Shown: positions 52,320-60,441 of the stretch, one piece after another
How the letters are laid out: every line of letters starts with the position of its first letter
Position numbering within the stretch: the stretch's first letter is position 1
Source of the DNA: Pseudooceanicola antarcticus
Lineage (GTDB): Bacteria; Pseudomonadota; Alphaproteobacteria; Rhodobacterales; Rhodobacteraceae
Assembly: GCF_900215355.1 (NCBI RefSeq)
Contig: NZ_OBEA01000009.1
Coordinates: 1 to 64,000 of the forward strand
DNA length: 64,000 nt
Direction: 5' to 3'
The notes under the pieces: model-generated
Told to the model about the DNA's origin: nothing
What the model saw: only the letters and a program-made list of their open reading frames with translations
The model's database searches: none
Position numbers and translations under genes: made by a program

Positions 52320-53234
52320 TCAAACCTCGGGCTCGGAGGCCCCCGCCGCATCCCTGACCAGGGCGCGTAGCCAGATCAGCCCCGGATCCCGCGTGCGGTG
52401 CTTGTGCCAACGCATGCTCTGCTTCAGCGACGCCACCTCGAAGGGGGCGGGGTGCATCCGCATACCGCCGCGCTCTACCGCGACCTGCGCCAGCCGGCGC
52501 TGGATCAGCGCGATGCGGTCGGTGCCCCGGATGAGCTCGGGGATCGCCGAGAAGAGATAGCACCAGAGCACGGTGTTGGGCTCGATCCCCGCCTCGCGGA
52601 TGGCGACCTCGGAATAGCTCTTCTGCCCGCTCAGGGGCTCCATCAGCACCTGGGGGGCGGCCGCGAAGCATTCCGGCGTCATCGGTCCCTCCGCATGGGG
52701 ACCATGGGCATCCACCAGCACCACCATCTCGTCCTCGAAGATGATCTCGTGGTCCTGGTCGATGGGCCCGAGATAGTCCGGCACGATCAGCATGTCCGCC
52801 TCGCCCCGGTCCAGCAGCTTGCTGGGGTCCGCGTGCTGCGGACGCAGGTTCAGCCGGATGTTCGGCGCCTGGTCGGCCACCCGGCGCGACAGCTCTCCGC
52901 CCAGGGTCGCCAGCGAATAATCCGAAAGGACGATGTTGAAGGTGCGCGCGTCGGTCAGCGGGTCGAAGACCGGCCTGATCCGCGTCGCGCTCTCGACCCG
53001 CATCATGATCTCGCGCACTGGCTCGCGCAGGGTTTCGGCCAGCGGAGACAGCTCCATCCCCCGGCCGACCTGCACCAGCAGCGGGTCGTCGAAGAAGATT
53101 CGCAGACGGCCCAAGGCGTTCGACATCGCCGACTGGGTGATGAACATCTCTTCCGAGGCCCGCGTCACGCTGCGCGTTTTCAGCAAAACATCGAGTGCCG
53201 CCAGCAGGTTCATGTCCAGCTTGTTGAAACGCAT
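52320..53234 (-). CDS. LysR family transcriptional regulator (NodD/LinR-like group)
   Basis: A 304-residue LysR protein starting MRFNKLDMNLLAALDVLLKTRSVTRASEEMFITQSAMSNALGRLR, typical of the NodD/NahR/LinR branch that governs aromatic-compound genes. The C-terminal sensor domain includes RTFNIVLSDYSLATLG, GEADMLIVPDYLGPIDQDHEI and the RGTDRIALIQRRLAQ segment. It is divergent from the extradiol dioxygenase gene, 146 bp apart, with a strong inverted repeat in between. It is therefore the likely activator of the ring-cleavage cluster. Confidence 0.93.
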   Translation of the reverse strand: MRFNKLDMNLLAALDVLLKTRSVTRASEEMFITQSAMSNALGRLRIFFDDPLLVQVGRGMELSPLAETLREPVREIMMRVESATRIRPVFDPLTDARTFNIVLSDYSLATLGGELSRRVADQAPNIRLNLRPQHADPSKLLDRGEADMLIVPDYLGPIDQDHEIIFEDEMVVLVDAHGPHAEGPMTPECFAAAPQVLMEPLSGQKSYSEVAIREAGIEPNTVLWCYLFSAIPELIRGTDRIALIQRRLAQVAVERGGMRMHPAPFEVASLKQSMRWHKHRTRDPGLIWLRALVRDAAGASEPEV

Positions 53235-53253
53235 CTGCCTCCCCCTTCCACGA

Positions 53254-53282
53254 ATTCACCGGATGAATGCCAGACATTCATC
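53254..53282. promoter_or_regulatory. Composite inverted-repeat operator upstream of the ring-cleavage operon
   Basis: Half-sites alternate every 11 bp: ATTCA-N5-TGAATG-N5-CATTCA. Within it, GATGAATG-N5-CATTCATC (53262-53282) is a perfect repeat, and TTCACCGGATGAA fits the LysR T-N11-A rule. The block 53254-53271 recurs with one mismatch at 58178-58195, upstream of the hydrolase gene. Confidence 0.7.
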
Positions 53283-53380
53283 GAAGCAATTTTTTAAATA
53301 CCTCTCCCAGAGCTACACGATTGGCAAGCAGGATTCGCGCCCGGCCAGTTCCGGGTGCTGGCAGATGGAGGAGCTCAGCC

Positions 53381-54328
53381 ATGCGCATCATCGGACCCGA
53401 CTACCTGGTGTTCGGGGTTGACGATCTGGAGGGATCGAAGACCTACCTTGAGGATTTCGGCCTGAAGCCGGTGCAGCTGGACGATACCGGCTGGCTCTAT
53501 GAGGCGCTGGACGGCACCGGGGTCATCATCCGCCCCAAGTCCGACCCCAGCCTGCCCGCCCCGCTCGAGACCAAGAACATGCTGCGCCAGCAGGTCTACG
53601 GCGTCGAGGATGCCAGCGTGCTGGACGAGATCGAGGCCGAGATGTCGAAGGACCGCCGGGTCACCCGGCTGTCGGACGGCTCTCTCGAGTTCAAGGACGA
53701 CCTGGGTTTCGAGCTGCGTTTCCAGGTCACCATCCGGCGCGAGCTGTCGATGCCGGCCGAGAAGATCAACGCCCCCGGCGCCCCGGCGCAGCGTGCTCCG
53801 AACGAGTTGGGTGTGACCGACGACATGGCCGCCCTGCCCCGCTCGCTCAGCCACGTGGTGCTCTTCGTGCCCGACATGGAGAAGGTGGTCAGCTTCTTCT
53901 GCGACCGCCTGGGTTTCGTGGTCACCGACGTGTTGACCGGTGCAGGTCCCTTCCTGCGTCCGCAGGCCAATGACGACCATCACACCCACTTCTTCATCCG
54001 CACCCCCGCCTACATGCAGGGCTGCGAGCACCTGGCCTTCCACATGGGCGGCCCGACCGAGCTGATGGTCGCCGGCGACCGCTTCGTGCGCAAGGGCTAC
54101 CAGAGCTTCTGGGGACCGGGTCGCCACAAGTTCGGCTCCAACTGGTTCTGGTACTTCAACAGCCCCCTCGGCGTGCACTTCGAATACGACGCCGACATGG
54201 ACAAGCACGACGATACCTGGGTCGCCCGCGAGGCACCGAACGGCCCCGAGGCCAGCCAGATCTTCCTGCTGCAGTGGCGTGAGAAATGGGCGCCCAGCGG
54301 AGGTCCCGAAGGCGGCTCCGGCGCATGA
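53381..54328 (+). CDS. Two-domain VOC extradiol-type dioxygenase
   Basis: A 315-residue protein with two vicinal-oxygen-chelate modules (about 1-120 and 150-315). The C-terminal module keeps the 2-His-1-carboxylate iron ligands expected of type I extradiol dioxygenases: H158 in LSHVVLFVPD, H217 in CEHLAFHMGG, and E268 in the YFNSPLGVHFEYD segment, which closely follows the extradiol signature. The start at 53381 has GGAGGAG upstream. It should open an ortho-dihydroxylated ring next to the diol (meta cleavage). Other VOC activities cannot be excluded. It is the first gene of the cluster and is coupled (ATGA) to the Rieske gene. Confidence 0.85.
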   Translation: MRIIGPDYLVFGVDDLEGSKTYLEDFGLKPVQLDDTGWLYEALDGTGVIIRPKSDPSLPAPLETKNMLRQQVYGVEDASVLDEIEAEMSKDRRVTRLSDGSLEFKDDLGFELRFQVTIRRELSMPAEKINAPGAPAQRAPNELGVTDDMAALPRSLSHVVLFVPDMEKVVSFFCDRLGFVVTDVLTGAGPFLRPQANDDHHTHFFIRTPAYMQGCEHLAFHMGGPTELMVAGDRFVRKGYQSFWGPGRHKFGSNWFWYFNSPLGVHFEYDADMDKHDDTWVAREAPNGPEASQIFLLQWREKWAPSGGPEGGSGA

Positions 54329-54702
54329 GCGCAGGCCAGCTGAGACTGTGCCACCGCGATGACATTCCAGAAGGCGCCGCCCGCGGCTTCCTGCCGCTGC
54401 CCGATGCGCCGCGCAATGTCATCGTGGTGAACCGCGGCGGGCAGCTCCATGCCTACATGGATTCCTGCCCGCATTACCGCGGCGGCACGCCCATGGCGTG
54501 GCGCAAGGACGCCTACCTCGACGCCGAGGGCGCCCATATCGCCTGCCATGCCCATGGCGCACTCTTCGACATCGAAACGGGGGCCTGCGTGTCAGGCCCC
54601 TGCCTGGGAAGAAAACTGACCCGAGTCCCCCTCTCAGAGGCGCCGGACGGGTCCATCAGCGTACCGGCCCAGGTCGCCGGACGCGCAGCACGGGAGAGCT
54701 GA
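54325..54702 (+). CDS. Rieske [2Fe-2S] ferredoxin-like protein
   Basis: A 125-residue soluble protein with the Rieske cluster ligands C48-P-H50 and C74-x-x-H77 (CPHYRGG and CHAHGALFD). No oxygenase alpha-subunit catalytic domain is attached, and no signal peptide is present. It resembles ring-hydroxylating-dioxygenase ferredoxins and NirD-like proteins. Its ATG overlaps the dioxygenase stop by 4 bp, so the two are made together. No ferredoxin reductase lies in the cluster. It may reduce the dioxygenase iron or serve an oxygenase encoded elsewhere. Confidence 0.88.
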   Translation: MSAGQLRLCHRDDIPEGAARGFLPLPDAPRNVIVVNRGGQLHAYMDSCPHYRGGTPMAWRKDAYLDAEGAHIACHAHGALFDIETGACVSGPCLGRKLTRVPLSEAPDGSISVPAQVAGRAARES

Positions 54703-54725
54703 CAGTGAAAACGGGAGGAGAGACC

Positions 54726-55856
54726 ATGGCAAGCGCACGCAGGGTCCTGATCATCGGCGGTGGCTTCTCGGGCATGTCCGCGGCCATCATGCTGGCCCGC
54801 GGCGGCATCGAGACCGACCTGGTAGAGATCGACGCCGGCTGGCGCAGCTATGGGGCAGGCATCAGCCTGCACGGCGCCACGCTGAGGGTGTTCCAGCAGT
54901 TGGGCATCCTCGATGACTTCAAGCGCGAAGGGGCCGCGACCGATGGGCTGATCGTGCGGATGCCGCACAACGACCAGGAAATCGTCACCCTGCCCACCCC
55001 GCCGATGCCCGGCACCGGCCTGCCCGGCAATGCCGCCATCATGCGCCCGGCGCTGGCCGCGATCCTTTCCAAGACCACCCGCGCCGCCGGGGTCTCGGTC
55101 AAGCTGGGCCACAGCTTCGAGACCATCGAGCAGGACGCCGAGGGCGTGACCGTCACCTTCACCGACGGCACCTCGGGTCGCTATGACGCGGTGATCGGCG
55201 CCGACGGGCTCTATTCCAAGACCCGCACCACGCTGATGCCCGATGCCCCGAAGCCCGCCTACGTGGGCCAGGCCGTCTGGCGCGCAGAGCTGCCGACGCC
55301 CGAGGGCCTCAACTCGCTCAACATGTGGCTGGGCGATGGTCTGAAGGTCGGGATCAACCCGGTCTCCGAAGGCCGCAGCTACATGTTCATCACCGAGGAC
55401 CGGCCCAACAACGACTGGATCGAAGAGGCCGACCTGCTGCCCGCCATGAAGGCGATGCTCGACCGCTTCCCCTCGCCCATCCTGACCGCGGTCAAGGAGG
55501 CGCTGAGCGAAGAGAGCAAGCTGATCTATCGCCCGCTCGAGAAGCTGCTGCTGCCCCAGCCCTGGCACGTCGGCCGGGTCATGCTGATCGGCGATGCGGT
55601 CCATGCCACCACCCCGCACCTCGGCGCCGGGGCCTGCATCGGCATGGAAGACGGCGTGGTGCTGGCGGAAGAGCTGATGCGCGAGGGCACCGTGGCCGAG
55701 GCCTTCGCCCGCCACGAGGCACGCCGCTGGGAGCGCTGCAACATGGTGGTCGAGAACTCCGCGAGGCTCTCGGAGATCGAGGTGCAGCGCGGTGACCAAG
55801 GAGAGCACAACGCGATCATGGGACGTTCGATGATGGCCCTGACCGAGCCGGTCTGA
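54726..55856 (+). CDS. Class A FAD-dependent aromatic-ring monooxygenase
   Basis: A 376-residue flavoprotein. The dinucleotide motif GGGFSG is at residues 11-16, ending in an acidic VEID. The DG motif appears as AVIGADGLYSKTR, and the GD motif as VMLIGDAVHATTPHLGAGA. This is the arrangement of salicylate or 6-hydroxynicotinate hydroxylase-type enzymes, which use NAD(P)H and O2 to hydroxylate a phenolic or pyridinic ring. The start has GGGAGGAGAG. Placed after the dioxygenase, it most likely makes the diol that the dioxygenase cleaves. Confidence 0.9.
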   Translation: MASARRVLIIGGGFSGMSAAIMLARGGIETDLVEIDAGWRSYGAGISLHGATLRVFQQLGILDDFKREGAATDGLIVRMPHNDQEIVTLPTPPMPGTGLPGNAAIMRPALAAILSKTTRAAGVSVKLGHSFETIEQDAEGVTVTFTDGTSGRYDAVIGADGLYSKTRTTLMPDAPKPAYVGQAVWRAELPTPEGLNSLNMWLGDGLKVGINPVSEGRSYMFITEDRPNNDWIEEADLLPAMKAMLDRFPSPILTAVKEALSEESKLIYRPLEKLLLPQPWHVGRVMLIGDAVHATTPHLGAGACIGMEDGVVLAEELMREGTVAEAFARHEARRWERCNMVVENSARLSEIEVQRGDQGEHNAIMGRSMMALTEPV

Positions 55857-55937
55857 GCCGCGTCGCGGAATCTGTCCGCCAAGGGCAGGCAATTGGGAAG
55901 GTCGGCGGAGGAGCCGACCGACAGGGAGGAAAACAAG

Positions 55938-57101
55938 ATGACTGACACTGCAGCCCCCGCGGCGGCCATGGCCCCCGCGCAAGGTATCAAACGCACCGGA
56001 GCCGTCGCGCTCGTGGTGGGACATTGTGCGGGCCTCGTCGATCTGGTCGCGCTGCCCGTCTGGGTCGGCGCGCTGATCGGCCGCTTCGGCTTCGGCCCGC
56101 GTGAAGCCGGCGCCCTGGTGACGCTGTTCCTGCTGGGCGCCGTGCTGGCCAGCGTGCTGACCGCGCGCAACTTCACCCGGCTGCCGCGCAAGGCGCTGAC
56201 CGTGGTGGGCTTCGGCCTGGCGGCGCTGGCCTTCCTGCTGGCCTCGCAGCAGACCGCCTTCCTGCCGCTCGCGGCCCTGCATCTTCTGGGCGGCCTGGCC
56301 AATGGCATGGCGCTGAGCCTCGTGCATGGCACCATGGGCCGCGCCGCCAACCCGCACCGGCTCTTTGCCTTCGCCGGCATCGGCCTGGGCCTCTTCGGCG
56401 TGATCTACATGGGCGCGGTGCCGCAGCTGATGCTGCAACATGGCGGCATGGTGCTGTTCTTCAGCTTCGGCGCGATCATGGCGCTGGCAACGCTGATCTC
56501 TCTGCTGGCCTTCCCCAAGGTCGAGGACCGCACCCAGGGCGCCACGCCGCGCAGCCCGCTGGCGCCCGGCGTGATGGCGGTGGTCGCGGGCGTCAGCCTG
56601 ATGACCTTCAACCAGGCGATGGTCTTCTCCTTCGTCGAGGTCATCGGCTCGGCCCGTGGTTTCGCACCGCAAGCCATCGTCGGCACGCTGATCGCGCTCG
56701 GCCTCGTGAACTTCGTCGGCCCCGCCCCGCTGGCCGCGCTGCTGGAAAAGCGCATCTCGGCGGGCCGCGTGGTGATCGCGGGGCCGATGGTCCAGGCGGT
56801 GCTGGCGCTGGTGATCACCTTCGCCTCGGTCTTCGCCCTCTGGGCGCCGGTGGCCGCGGTCTTCGTGGCGGTGCAGGTCTTCACCCACACCTTCGCCTTC
56901 GGCCTGCTGTCCCGCATGGACAAGTCCGGCCGCACGGCTGCCGCCACCCCGGCCATGCTGATGACCGGCTCGGCGCTTGGTCCGATCATCGGTGGCGCCC
57001 TGCTTGAAGGCATCTCCATCGAAGCCCTGGGCCTGATGGCCGTGGTCGTCGCAGGCCTCTCGGTTGCCTGCTTCGCCCGTGGCATCCGCGCCAGCCGCTG
57101 A
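55938..57101 (+). CDS. MFS transporter
   Basis: A 387-residue membrane protein with about eleven to twelve hydrophobic segments in two halves, and basic cytoplasmic loops (TARNFTRLPRKAL, LLEKRISAGRVV). The polar N-terminus precedes the first segment. The start at 55938 follows AGGGAGGA. Its place in the middle of the catabolic operon suggests uptake of the aromatic substrate, although export of an intermediate is possible. The family cannot be narrowed from motifs. Confidence 0.88.
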   Translation: MTDTAAPAAAMAPAQGIKRTGAVALVVGHCAGLVDLVALPVWVGALIGRFGFGPREAGALVTLFLLGAVLASVLTARNFTRLPRKALTVVGFGLAALAFLLASQQTAFLPLAALHLLGGLANGMALSLVHGTMGRAANPHRLFAFAGIGLGLFGVIYMGAVPQLMLQHGGMVLFFSFGAIMALATLISLLAFPKVEDRTQGATPRSPLAPGVMAVVAGVSLMTFNQAMVFSFVEVIGSARGFAPQAIVGTLIALGLVNFVGPAPLAALLEKRISAGRVVIAGPMVQAVLALVITFASVFALWAPVAAVFVAVQVFTHTFAFGLLSRMDKSGRTAAATPAMLMTGSALGPIIGGALLEGISIEALGLMAVVVAGLSVACFARGIRASR

Positions 57102-57109
57102 TCGAACGA

Positions 57110-57139
57110 CCGGGCCCGCGCCCCCGGGGGCGGGCCCGG
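57110..57139 (+). terminator. Strong GC hairpin between the MFS and metallo-hydrolase genes
   Basis: A 10-bp perfect stem CCGGGCCCGC / GCGGGCCCGG encloses the self-complementary GCCCCCGGGG. There is no U-tract. It may reduce read-through or protect the upstream message, so the operon could be expressed in unequal parts. Confidence 0.45.
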
Positions 57140-57203
57140 CACTGCGACGACACAGACACGATACAGGGCCTCTACAGGGCCCGACATGGGGGAGGAGACC
57201 CAG

Positions 57204-58163
57204 ATGTTCACACGCCTTTTCAAACGACCCGCCACCGCCCTTGCGCTGCTGGCCTGCACCGCGCTTCCGGCCATGGCAGAGACCAGCTTCACCGTACTCG
57301 GCAGCGGCGGCGGCCCGATCGCCCGCGCCGACCGCTCGCAGCCTGCGAACCTGCTGCAGGTCAACGGCCGCAACATCGTCGTCGACGCCGGTGACGGCCT
57401 GTCGATCCGACTTGCCGCCAAGCGCCTGCGCATGGGCGACGTGGATGACGTGCTGCTCAGCCACCTGCATTTCGACCACGTCGGCGGCCTGCTTGCGGTG
57501 CTCGGCCAGCGCTTCCAGACCAACCCGGCCAAGCCGGTGAAGATCTACGGCCCTCCGGGCACCAAGGCGCTGATCGACGGCATGGTCGAGGGCATGGGCC
57601 CGGCGATGGAAGCCGCCTACGGCATGGAAGATGCCACGATCATGACCGCGGACGAGCTGGTCCAGGTGCAGGAAATCCGTGGCGGAGAGAGCTTCTCGCT
57701 GGGGGATGTCACCGTCACCACGGCCAAGAACAGCCACTACAGCTTCGCCCATGGCAGCGAGATGGATCAGAAGTATGAATCCCTCTCCTTCCGCTTCGAC
57801 ACCCCCGATCGCAGCATCGTCTACACCGGCGATACCGGCTGGTCCGATGCGGTGATCGAACTGTCGCAGGGCGTCGACCTGCTGGTGGCCGAGCTGATCG
57901 ACCTGCCCTCGACCATGGATGCCGTGCGCCGTACCGCGCCCGAGCACCTGATCGGCGAGATCGAGCAGCACCTGTCCAGCCACCACCTGTCCCCGGCAGA
58001 GGTCGGCCGCCTGGCCGCCGAAGCCAAGGCGGGCAAGATCGTCGCCACCCACCTTTCGGCCGGCGCGCGCATCACCCCCGAGATGACCGACGGCTGGGCG
58101 CAGGAGATCTCTGCCGCCTTCGATGGCGAGGTCGCCATCGCCCAGGACCTCCAGGACTACTGA
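57204..58163 (+). CDS. Exported metallo-beta-lactamase-fold hydrolase
   Basis: A 319-residue protein with a Sec-type signal peptide (basic start, TALALLACTALPAMA, cleavage near residue 25) followed by an MBL domain. Metal ligands are H87-x-H89-x-D91-H92 (SHLHFDHVGG), a later His (NSHYSFAH), the Asp in VYTGDTGW, and the C-terminal His in VATHLSAGA. The layout resembles RNase Z/arylsulfatase-type MBL hydrolases rather than beta-lactamases. The export signal puts it in the periplasm, unlike the rest of the pathway. It might release the aromatic substrate from an ester, lactone or sulfate before uptake. The start follows GGGGGAGGAG. Confidence 0.85.
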   Translation: MFTRLFKRPATALALLACTALPAMAETSFTVLGSGGGPIARADRSQPANLLQVNGRNIVVDAGDGLSIRLAAKRLRMGDVDDVLLSHLHFDHVGGLLAVLGQRFQTNPAKPVKIYGPPGTKALIDGMVEGMGPAMEAAYGMEDATIMTADELVQVQEIRGGESFSLGDVTVTTAKNSHYSFAHGSEMDQKYESLSFRFDTPDRSIVYTGDTGWSDAVIELSQGVDLLVAELIDLPSTMDAVRRTAPEHLIGEIEQHLSSHHLSPAEVGRLAAEAKAGKIVATHLSAGARITPEMTDGWAQEISAAFDGEVAIAQDLQDY

Positions 58164-58170
58164 CACCGGC

Positions 58171-58199
58171 GCGGGGCATTCAGCGGATGAATGCCCCGC
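58171..58199 (+). promoter_or_regulatory. 29-bp inverted repeat: LysR-type site and/or terminator before the hydrolase gene
   Basis: A 12-bp perfect stem GCGGGGCATTCA / TGAATGCCCCGC with loop GCGGA. The inner part, 58178-58195, matches 53254-53271 at 17 of 18 bases. It can therefore be read as a second operator of the cluster's LysR, about 100 bp upstream of the hydrolase start, and also as a terminator for the metallo-hydrolase gene. A modest T-rich stretch (TTTCCATTTTCC) follows. Confidence 0.6.
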
Positions 58200-58298
58200 A
58201 TCATGACTTTCCATTTTCCGAATGGATCCACGCCGAATAGCTCACCCTGATCCGAGGCCCCGGCCTCGGGACAACCCGCAGATCAAAGGACCCTTGCC

Positions 58299-59468
58299 AT
58301 GGCGATGTTCAACTATTTCCCCAACTACGTCTGGAACCTGACGGTCTCCATTGCGCTCGGCTCCGGCGGCCAGATCGGCGAGATCATGGACATGTGCCAG
58401 CCGCTGCTCGAGAAGGCGAAGAATGGCGAAGATGCAGGCACCCGCGACTTCATGATCGCCTGGGTCGGCGTGGCCGACAAGCTGATCGGGCTGGCGGAAG
58501 AGGAAGAAGCCGAAAGCCGTTTCTTCTCGGCCGGCGAGATGCGCAAGCGCGCGGCGCTCTACTACATCGTCGCCGAGCGCATGCAGGGCCAGGGCGATCC
58601 CGAGCGCCTGGTGACCTACAAGAAGGGCCTGGCCAACTTCGAGCAGGGCACCCGGCAGGCCGGCGACAAGGTCCAGCGCTTCGAGGTCCCCTATGGCGAC
58701 AAGGTCATCCCCGTGCTCTACACCCCTGCCGAGGGCGTCGAGGGTCCGGCACCCGCGGTCGTCTACCTGAACGGCCTGGATAGCTGCAAGGAGCTGCTCT
58801 ACTGGTCCTGGCTGCCCCATGAGCTGGCCAAGCGCGGCATCGCCACGCTCTGCGTCGACCAGCCCGGTACCGGCGAAAGCCTGCGCCTGCTGGACCTGCC
58901 CGCGCATTACGACAGCGAGAAGTGGGGCACCCCGATCTACGAATGGCTGGCGGCCCGCGACGACGTGGACGCCGAGCGCATCGGCATCACCGGCATCTCG
59001 CTGGGTGGCTACTACGCGCCCCGCGTCTGCGCCAACGAGCCGCGCTTTGCCTCCGGTGCCGTCTGGGGCGCCAACCACAACTGGGCCGAAGTGCAGCAGA
59101 AGCGCCTGAAGCGCGAGGGCGAGAACCCGGTGCCGCACTACTGGGACCACGTGAAGTGGGTCTTCGGTGCCAAGGACATGGATACCTTCTTCGAGAAGGC
59201 GGCGGGCTTCTGCCTCGACGGCCAGATGGAGAAGATCAAGGTGCCCTTCCTGGTCACCCATGGCTCCAAGGACCGCCAGATCGCGCTCGACTACGCGCAT
59301 CAGTCCTACGACCAACTGGTCAACTCGCCGAACCGCAAGCTGAAGATCTTCACCGAGCGGGAAGGCGGCGTGGAACACGTGGGCGCAGACAACATGAGCT
59401 TCGGCCGCAACTACATCGCCGACTGGTTTGCCGAGACCCTCGGCGGCCGCACCGGCGTGGAGGGCTGA
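58299..59468 (+). CDS. Alpha/beta hydrolase (FrsA / 2,6-dihydroxypseudooxynicotine hydrolase-like)
   Basis: A 389-residue hydrolase with an N-terminal helical region (1-120) before the core fold, as in FrsA-like and pseudooxynicotine C-C hydrolases. The nucleophile is S234 in TGISLGGYY, the oxyanion region is VVYLNGLDSCKE, the acid is likely Asp in HGSKDRQIALDY, and the His is H360 in GGVEHVGADNM. Such enzymes can split carbon-carbon bonds of ring-cleavage products. Here it probably acts after the extradiol dioxygenase. It starts a second sub-block of the cluster (hydrolase, FAH, cyclase) with its own upstream regulatory repeat. An ester hydrolase role is the alternative. Confidence 0.85.
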   Translation: MAMFNYFPNYVWNLTVSIALGSGGQIGEIMDMCQPLLEKAKNGEDAGTRDFMIAWVGVADKLIGLAEEEEAESRFFSAGEMRKRAALYYIVAERMQGQGDPERLVTYKKGLANFEQGTRQAGDKVQRFEVPYGDKVIPVLYTPAEGVEGPAPAVVYLNGLDSCKELLYWSWLPHELAKRGIATLCVDQPGTGESLRLLDLPAHYDSEKWGTPIYEWLAARDDVDAERIGITGISLGGYYAPRVCANEPRFASGAVWGANHNWAEVQQKRLKREGENPVPHYWDHVKWVFGAKDMDTFFEKAAGFCLDGQMEKIKVPFLVTHGSKDRQIALDYAHQSYDQLVNSPNRKLKIFTEREGGVEHVGADNMSFGRNYIADWFAETLGGRTGVEG

Positions 59469-59469
59469 G

Positions 59470-60441
59470 ATGCGTTTCGCCACTCTTGCAGACGGCAGCC
59501 CCGACGGGCGGCTGCACCTGGTCAGCCGTGACAACAGCCGCTGCATTCCTGCAGCGGCGGTCTCCAGCCTGCGGCTGCTGATGGAGGATTGGGACAGCTT
59601 CGCCCCGGCGCTCGAGGCGGAATATGCCGCCCTGAACGCGGGCGGCGGTGCGCCCTTCCAAGCCGCCCAGGCGCTGGCCCCCCTGCCCCGCGCCTGGCAA
59701 TGGCTGGACGGGTCGGCCTATGACAGCCACGGCGCGCTGATGCAGAAGGTCTTCGGCGCCGATCCGAACCCGGAAGGCCGCCCGCTGATGTACCAGGGCA
59801 TGTCGCATTGCTTCCTTGGCGGAGCACAGGACGTGCCGCTGCCCTCGGAAGACGACGGCATCGACTTCGAGGGCGAATTCGGCGTGATCTGCGACAGCGT
59901 CCCGATGGGCAGCACACCTGCCGAGGCCGCCGCGCGCATCCGCCTGCTGGTGCAGATCAACGACTGGTCGCTGCGCGCCATTGCGCCCGTCGAGATGAAG
60001 ACCGGCTTCGGCTGGGTGCAGGCCAAGCCCGCCTGTGCCGTGGCCCCCGTCGCGCTCACCCCCGACGAGCTGGGCGATGCCTGGCGCGACAGCCGCATCG
60101 ACCTGCCGCTGCAGGTAGATCTGAACGGCAGCCGCTTCGGCCTCGCCGAGGGCTACCCGATGAGCTACGGCTTCGACCAGCTCCTCGCCCATGCCGCGCA
60201 GTCGCGTGACCTGGTGGCGGGTACGGTGCTGGGGTCCGGCACGGTCTCGAACGAGACCTACCGCGAGGTGGGCTCCACCTGCATTGCCGAGCGCCGGGCC
60301 ATCGAGCTGCTGGACGAGGGCAAGCAGAGCACCCCCTACATGCACTTTGGCGACCGCGTCTTCATGGAGTGCCGCAGCCGCGACCAGGCGCCGCTCTTCG
60401 GGGCCATCGACCAGCAGGTCGTCAAGGGAGGTCGCGCATGA
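59470..60441 (+). CDS. Fumarylacetoacetate hydrolase (FAH) family protein
   Basis: A 323-residue FAH-superfamily enzyme. The metal site is visible as the DFEGEFGVICD motif (acidic ligands) and LVQINDWSLR, followed by GFGWVQAKPACAVAPVA and the LGSGTVSNET glycine motif. The family includes fumarylacetoacetate hydrolase, oxalocrotonate decarboxylases, hydratases and acylpyruvases. It starts at 59470, immediately after the hydrolase stop, and overlaps the cyclase gene by 4 bp. It probably acts on the aliphatic acid left after ring opening and C-C cleavage. Confidence 0.9.
   Translation: MRFATLADGSPDGRLHLVSRDNSRCIPAAAVSSLRLLMEDWDSFAPALEAEYAALNAGGGAPFQAAQALAPLPRAWQWLDGSAYDSHGALMQKVFGADPNPEGRPLMYQGMSHCFLGGAQDVPLPSEDDGIDFEGEFGVICDSVPMGSTPAEAAARIRLLVQINDWSLRAIAPVEMKTGFGWVQAKPACAVAPVALTPDELGDAWRDSRIDLPLQVDLNGSRFGLAEGYPMSYGFDQLLAHAAQSRDLVAGTVLGSGTVSNETYREVGSTCIAERRAIELLDEGKQSTPYMHFGDRVFMECRSRDQAPLFGAIDQQVVKGGRA

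Noticed and set aside
54513..58214. A 1,233-codon minus-strand frame opposite the ring-cleavage operon
   Set aside because: It is antisense to four genes with clear family motifs, good ribosome sites and ATGA coupling. Its own translation has no recognisable domain and biased low-complexity composition.
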